Source: Curvibacter sp. (GTDB taxonomy: Bacteria; Pseudomonadota; Gammaproteobacteria; Burkholderiales; Burkholderiaceae_C). From it: a stretch of 64,000 nt of DNA. Each line of letters opens with the position of its first letter. Positions within the stretch are counted from its first letter, which is position 1. The position numbers were made by a program, and so were the translations under genes. The DNA lies in the NCBI GenBank assembly GCA_020621965.1, contig JAHRYV010000009.1:18391-82390 (forward strand), given 5' to 3'. The notes below the pieces were generated by a model. That model saw only the letters and a program-made list of their open reading frames with translations, searched no databases and was not told the DNA's origin. Of the stretch, positions 59,070 to 64,000 are shown in pieces.

Positions 59070-59720
59070 TCAGAGGTAGCGCCAGCCCTTGTCGACGTTG
59101 GCGCGGGCGACCCTGGCTGCGTGCGGAGCCAGGTCCAGGCCCTTGACCTGAGCCAGATGCGACGCGAAGGACTCCGTGGCGTCGCCAGCGTCCGCGGTCA
59201 TCGCGTCCGACCCCAGCCAGGCCACCTGGCGTTCGACGAGGTCCTTGCCGATGACCAGGCGCACGTTCACCTCTGGGTGAAGGCGCGTGCTCTGCACCAG
59301 GCGGGCGCCCACCGGCAGCGTGGTGCGAACGGCCATCGCTTCGCCGACATGGCCATTGCGGTAGTGGATCTCGGTCCGCTGGCGGCCGAACAGCCGGTAG
59401 TCCGACACGCGGGCAACCGTGACGCCAAGGCTGGAGAGCGTGCGCGCGGTGCGGCCCGCCAGGTGGCGGATGCCGACGCCGTTGCTCACCTCGATGCCGT
59501 CGAGGGCTGCGAGGGAAACCATGGTGGCCGGGCGCTTGGATAGCGGCGCGGGGCGGGGAATATCGGTCTGCGCCGCGACGACGGGGGTCGGAACCGGCGG
59601 CGTATGGCATCGCTTCGAGTGCGAATCTTGCCGAGGTCTACCGCGTTTCCGCACGCGAATGGCACGACCCGCTCTTGTGGCGCGTCGAAGGGGGCTTGAT
59701 CTCTGCGCTGCTGGATTCAT
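59070..59720 (-). CDS. LytR C-terminal-domain protein, N-terminally truncated
   Basis: The clear homology is IEVSNGVGIRHLAGRTARTLSSLGVTVARVSDYRLFGRQRTEIHYRNG followed by VNVRLVIGKDLVERQV, the LytR_C fold often found at the end of TPR or cell-envelope proteins. A Pro-rich linker (TPPVPTPVVAAQTDIPRPAPLSKR) precedes it, starting near 59600. Upstream of that the frame is antisense to the PAP2 gene and shows no homology, so the original N-terminal part is missing. Real coding is probably 59070-59600; a remnant start at ATG 59522 could exist. It is not likely to be a complete gene. Confidence 0.55.
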   Translation of the reverse strand: MNPAAQRSSPLRRATRAGRAIRVRKRGRPRQDSHSKRCHTPPVPTPVVAAQTDIPRPAPLSKRPATMVSLAALDGIEVSNGVGIRHLAGRTARTLSSLGVTVARVSDYRLFGRQRTEIHYRNGHVGEAMAVRTTLPVGARLVQSTRLHPEVNVRLVIGKDLVERQVAWLGSDAMTADAGDATESFASHLAQVKGLDLAPHAARVARANVDKGWRYL

Positions 59721-60304
59721 GGTTCAACCGTCCTCGAGCCTGGGACACCGTCTACCAGGTTCTTTGGTTTGGCTTGGCCTTTGGTCTCGGTGCCCTGGCT
59801 CGTGCGGGGCACCTGCGACAGATGGCGGAGGCCCTGTGCGCAGTAGTGATCGCCTTCCACCTCACGCGGTACATCGCGATCGCTTTCCCGTCGGCTGGCC
59901 CGGTATTTCATCGACCGGAACTGTTCGACCTGACCGGCACCGCAAGCGGTCCGATGGTTCAGTTGCTACGGGACTACATGGCCGGAAATTTGCCGCAAAC
60001 CAGCCTCCTGCCGGGCTCCCAGGCGTTTCCCAGCCTCCACGTGGGCCTGGCCTGGTGCGCCGTCGTGGTGATGCGGCGGGAATGGCGCTGGTCACTCTGG
60101 CTGACCTTGCCGTGGTTCGCCCTTAACTGGCTGGCCACGGTCTTCCTCGGCTGGCACTACCTGGTCGACGGGGTAGGTGGCGTGGCCGTGATGGCCGTCT
60201 CACTGTGGGTCGCTGGAACCCTCATGCGCGCACTCTCCACCTCCCCTCCCCCCTCATACCTGGCCCGCACCACAAACGCCGGCCGCCGCTTCGACTCCAC
60301 GTAG
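59675..60304 (+). CDS. PAP2-superfamily membrane phosphatase/transferase, possibly N-terminally truncated
   Basis: The frame encodes a membrane protein with at least four hydrophobic segments and the PAP2 motifs AFPSLHVGLAWC and GWHYLVDGVGG (His and Asp of the active site). The architecture is that of inositol-phosphorylceramide-synthase-like PAP2 proteins. No ATG is in frame near the beginning: the listed start is a TTG, while plausible coding sequence (AEVYRVSAREWHDPLLWRVEGG) extends upstream to about 59600. So the 5' end is probably lost at the junction with the LytR_C fragment. The last ~150 bases overlap the convergent glycosyltransferase gene. Confidence 0.65.
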   Translation: MWRVEGGLISALLDSWFNRPRAWDTVYQVLWFGLAFGLGALARAGHLRQMAEALCAVVIAFHLTRYIAIAFPSAGPVFHRPELFDLTGTASGPMVQLLRDYMAGNLPQTSLLPGSQAFPSLHVGLAWCAVVVMRREWRWSLWLTLPWFALNWLATVFLGWHYLVDGVGGVAVMAVSLWVAGTLMRALSTSPPPSYLARTTNAGRRFDST

Positions 60305-61209
60305 ATCCGCCCCACGTACTCCCCCAGCACCCCGATGCCGATCAGTTGCACGCCGCCCAGGAACAGCACCGCGGTCATCAGCGACGCATAGCCCGGCAGG
60401 TCCGCGCCGAACAGCAGCGTGCGGGTGACCAGCAGCAGGCCGTAGACCAGCGCCAGCAGGGCGACTGCGCCGCCGAAGTAGGTCCATGCCCGCAGCGGCA
60501 CGGTGCTGAAGCTGGTGATGCCCTCCAGCGCCAGGTTCCAGAGCTTCCAGCCGGAGAACTTGGTGCTGCCGGCGGAGCGCTCGCGGCGCTCGTAGCCCAC
60601 CGATTCGGTGCGGAAGCCCACCCAGGCGAACAGCCCTTTCATGAAGCGGCGGCTCTCGGGCAGGCTCAGCAGCACGTCCACCACGCGGCGGTCCATCAGG
60701 CGGAAATCGCCGACGTTCTCGGGATGGTGGGTCCAGCGCGTTGTGCACCCGGTAGAAATACTTCGCGGTGAGCCGCCGAGGAAGCCGTCGGTGTCGCGGT
60801 TCACGCGGTGCGCCAGCACCACCTCGGCACCGGCCTCCCACTTCTCCAGCATCTGCACGATCAGCTCGGGAGGGTCCTGCAGGTCGGCATCCAGGGGAAT
60901 CACTGCGGCGCCGCGGGCCTCGCCGATGCCGGCCGACAGCGCGGACTCCTTGCCGAAGTTGCGCGACAGGTCCACCACCCGCAGCACCGGCAGCTCGCGC
61001 GACTTGCGGATCAGCGCCTCCAGCGTGGCGTCGCGGCTGCCGTCGTTGACGCACACCACTTCGAATCGGTAGCGCGCCTGCAGCGGCTCCAGCACATGCA
61101 TCAGGCGCGCGAACAGCGCGTCCAGCGCCGGCGCCTCGTTGTACATGGGCACGACGAGGCTCACCAGCTTGCGGGCTGCGTGGGTGTCGGGTGCTCCTGG
61201 GTGGGTCAT
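60157..61209 (-). CDS. GT2 glycosyltransferase (GtrB/DPM1-like) with an internal out-of-frame stretch
   Basis: The 350-codon frame has a GT2 domain (LVSLVVPMYNEAPALDALF, FEVVCVNDGSRDATLEALI, VIPLDADLQDPPELI with the DXD-type motif) and two C-terminal membrane helices, the GtrB layout for polyprenyl-phosphate sugar transfer. Between about 60730 and 60784 the frame reads GGSPRSISTGCTTRWTHH; the neighbouring frame there reads RRLTAKYFYRVHNAL, which is the expected family sequence before PENVGDFRLMDRR. So two compensating indels about 45 bases apart have scrambled ~17 residues. Adjacent GtrA, methyltransferase and PAP2 genes suggest a lipid-linked sugar pathway. Confidence 0.82.
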   Translation of the reverse strand: MTHPGAPDTHAARKLVSLVVPMYNEAPALDALFARLMHVLEPLQARYRFEVVCVNDGSRDATLEALIRKSRELPVLRVVDLSRNFGKESALSAGIGEARGAAVIPLDADLQDPPELIVQMLEKWEAGAEVVLAHRVNRDTDGFLGGSPRSISTGCTTRWTHHPENVGDFRLMDRRVVDVLLSLPESRRFMKGLFAWVGFRTESVGYERRERSAGSTKFSGWKLWNLALEGITSFSTVPLRAWTYFGGAVALLALVYGLLLVTRTLLFGADLPGYASLMTAVLFLGGVQLIGIGVLGEYVGRIYVESKRRPAFVVRARYEGGGEVESARMRVPATHSETAITATPPTPSTR

Positions 61210-61383
61210 TGCTCGTTCCGTGGACCTGGCCGCGGCAGGCGCGGACCGCTTGGTAAGATGCGCAGCTTCCGAATCGGCACGCCGCCGCTCGATGCGGGCG
61301 CAGGCATTCTACGTCCACCATCCCGGGCGGCGCCGTCCGCCGGGTCGATTCGCCGCAGCCCCACCCGCCTGGAGTGTTTCCCG

Positions 61384-62139
61384 TTGAGCCCCGATGCCTA
61401 CCTGGAGATGTCCGAGACCGAGGACCGTCACTGGTGGTTCAGGGGGCGCCGGCGAATCCTCTCCGGGCTGGTCGCATCGCTGGGTCTGCCTGCGCAGGCC
61501 CGCATCCTGGAGGTGGGCTCGGGCACCGGCGGCAACCTGCGCATGCTCGCGGGCTTCGGCAGCGTGAGCGCGATGGAGATGGACGCGAGCGCCCGCGAGC
61601 TCGCCGCGCGCAAGCTGGGCGGCGGCTTCGACGTGCGCCCCGGGCGCTGCCCCGGCGACATTCCCTTCGCTGGCGAGCGCTTCGACCTGATCTGCATGTT
61701 CGACGTGCTCGAGCACATCGAAGAGGACGTGGAGACCCTGCGCGCGCTGCGCGGCCTGCTCGCCGAGGGCGGGCGCCTGCTGGTGACGGTGCCGGCCTGC
61801 CGCTGGCTGTGGAGCGCCCACGACGAGTTCCTGCACCACAAGCGGCGCTACACCGCTGCGGGCCTGCGCGAGGTGGCCGAGGGCGCAGGACTGGAAGTGC
61901 GCCGGCTGTCGCACTTCAACACCCTGCTCTTTCCGCTGGCCGCGCTCGCGCGGCTGAAGGACCGCCTGCTGGGCAGCGCTCAGGCCACCGGCACTGCGGT
62001 GCCTGCCGGCCCGGTCAACGCGGCGTTTGAAGGCATCTTCGCGCTGGAGCGCTACCTGCTGCCGCGGATGGACCTGCCCTTCGGGGTGTCGCTGATGACC
62101 ATCCTGGCCGCCCCCGCCGCCCGGCAGCCCGGGCGCTGA
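61384..62139 (+). CDS. SAM-dependent class I methyltransferase
   Basis: The 251-residue protein has HWWFRGRRRIL near the N terminus, the SAM-binding motif ARILEVGSGTGGNL, FDLICMFDVLEHIEED, and a C-terminal hydrophobic part. The pattern is that of methyltransferases accompanying glycosyltransferases. The start is TTG at 61384, with GGAG nine bases upstream; the first in-frame ATG is at 61408, immediately after another GGAG. The gene is divergent from the GT2 gene and 5 bases upstream of the GtrA gene. Confidence 0.82.
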   Translation: MSPDAYLEMSETEDRHWWFRGRRRILSGLVASLGLPAQARILEVGSGTGGNLRMLAGFGSVSAMEMDASARELAARKLGGGFDVRPGRCPGDIPFAGERFDLICMFDVLEHIEEDVETLRALRGLLAEGGRLLVTVPACRWLWSAHDEFLHHKRRYTAAGLREVAEGAGLEVRRLSHFNTLLFPLAALARLKDRLLGSAQATGTAVPAGPVNAAFEGIFALERYLLPRMDLPFGVSLMTILAAPAARQPGR

Positions 62140-62144
62140 GGCCT

Positions 62145-62504
62145 GTGCGCCAGCTTCGGCGGTTCGCGGTCACCGGCCTGCTCGCCACCGGCGTTCACGT
62201 GGCAGTGGCCGCGCTGCTGATCGAGCTCGCCCAGCGCTCGCCGCCCTTCGCCAACGGCGCGGCCTTCCTGGTGGCCACCGGCTTCTCGTATGCGCTCAAC
62301 ACGCTGTGGAGCTTCTCGGCCACGCCGGGCGCGCGCAGCATGCTGCGCTTCGCCGCGGTCTCGTGCGTGGGGTGGACGCTGGCGGTGCTGCTGTCGGCGC
62401 TGGCCGACCGGCTGGGGCTGCACTACCTGCTGGGCATCGGGCTGGTGGTGACCGGGGTTCCGCCGGTCACCTTCCTGCTACATCGGTACTGGACTTATCG
62501 CTGA
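62145..62504 (+). CDS. GtrA-family membrane protein
   Basis: The 119-residue protein has four membrane helices and ends LHRYWTYR, with RRFAVTGLLATGVHVAVAALL and FSYALNTLWSFS typical of GtrA (flippase-like partner of GtrB). It starts with GTG five bases after the methyltransferase stop. Its likely partner is the GT2 at 60157-61209. Confidence 0.88.
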   Translation: MRQLRRFAVTGLLATGVHVAVAALLIELAQRSPPFANGAAFLVATGFSYALNTLWSFSATPGARSMLRFAAVSCVGWTLAVLLSALADRLGLHYLLGIGLVVTGVPPVTFLLHRYWTYR

Positions 62505-62522
62505 GGCGTCGGCACGCCCGCC

Positions 62523-64000
<1,478 letters not shown>

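Overview
The window looks like chromosomal DNA from a GC-rich betaproteobacterium, most likely Burkholderiales/Comamonadaceae. Supporting signs are the gene orders mltG-tmk-holB-tatD, guaB-guaA and rimP-nusA-infB-rbfA-truB, a pilGHIJ-chpA type twitching/chemotaxis cluster, and G/C-rich intergenic repeats of the kind common in that family. No rRNA, tRNA or CRISPR was seen. The assignment is by eye and carries no database support.

Layout. 1-9.9 kb: metabolic and housekeeping genes (HDOD protein, patatin, Fe-alcohol dehydrogenase, HSL-type esterase, a thioesterase-acetyltransferase fusion, ygfZ) and the mltG-tmk-holB-tatD run. 10.0-18.2 kb: a complete Chp (type IV pilus) chemosensory operon with one PilG-like and two tandem PilH-like regulators, PilI, PilJ, a ChpA hybrid kinase and two small CheW-like genes. 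18.2-19.9 kb: comA and comB (phosphosulfolactate synthase and phosphatase), tightly appended to that operon. 19.9-25.3 kb: an accessory island with a 5'-truncated rhs gene, an AT-rich TPR gene coupled to it and a DDE transposase, closed on the right by a degraded second copy of the comB 3' end. 25.44 kb: a strong dif-like XerCD site. Gene orientation (mostly + before, mostly - after) and KOPS-like GGGNAGGG octamers both switch here, so this is probably the replication terminus.

25.5-41 kb: an adenylate cyclase-FHA protein, the ldcA/tadA-dehalogenase fusion/paiB operon, a PcfJ-like protein, guaAB, ratA-rnfH, smpB, and an ECF sigma/anti-sigma pair flanked by two paralogous lipoproteins. 41.8-49.9 kb: the translation operon rimP-nusA-infB-rbfA-truB-typA. 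50-56.6 kb: the Yej peptide ABC transporter operon, divergent from fabI. 56.6-64 kb: a frameshifted Orn/Lys/Arg decarboxylase, a head-to-head junction of two truncated genes (LytR_C fragment and PAP2 protein), a glycosyltransferase with an internal compensated frameshift, a methyltransferase, a GtrA protein and the C-terminal half of clpB running off the edge. This last segment has several indels and truncations, so either real decay or assembly error should be considered.

The observations most worth following are the phosphosulfolactate genes inside a pilus chemosensory operon, the dif site next to the Rhs/transposon island, and the comB duplication that brackets that island.
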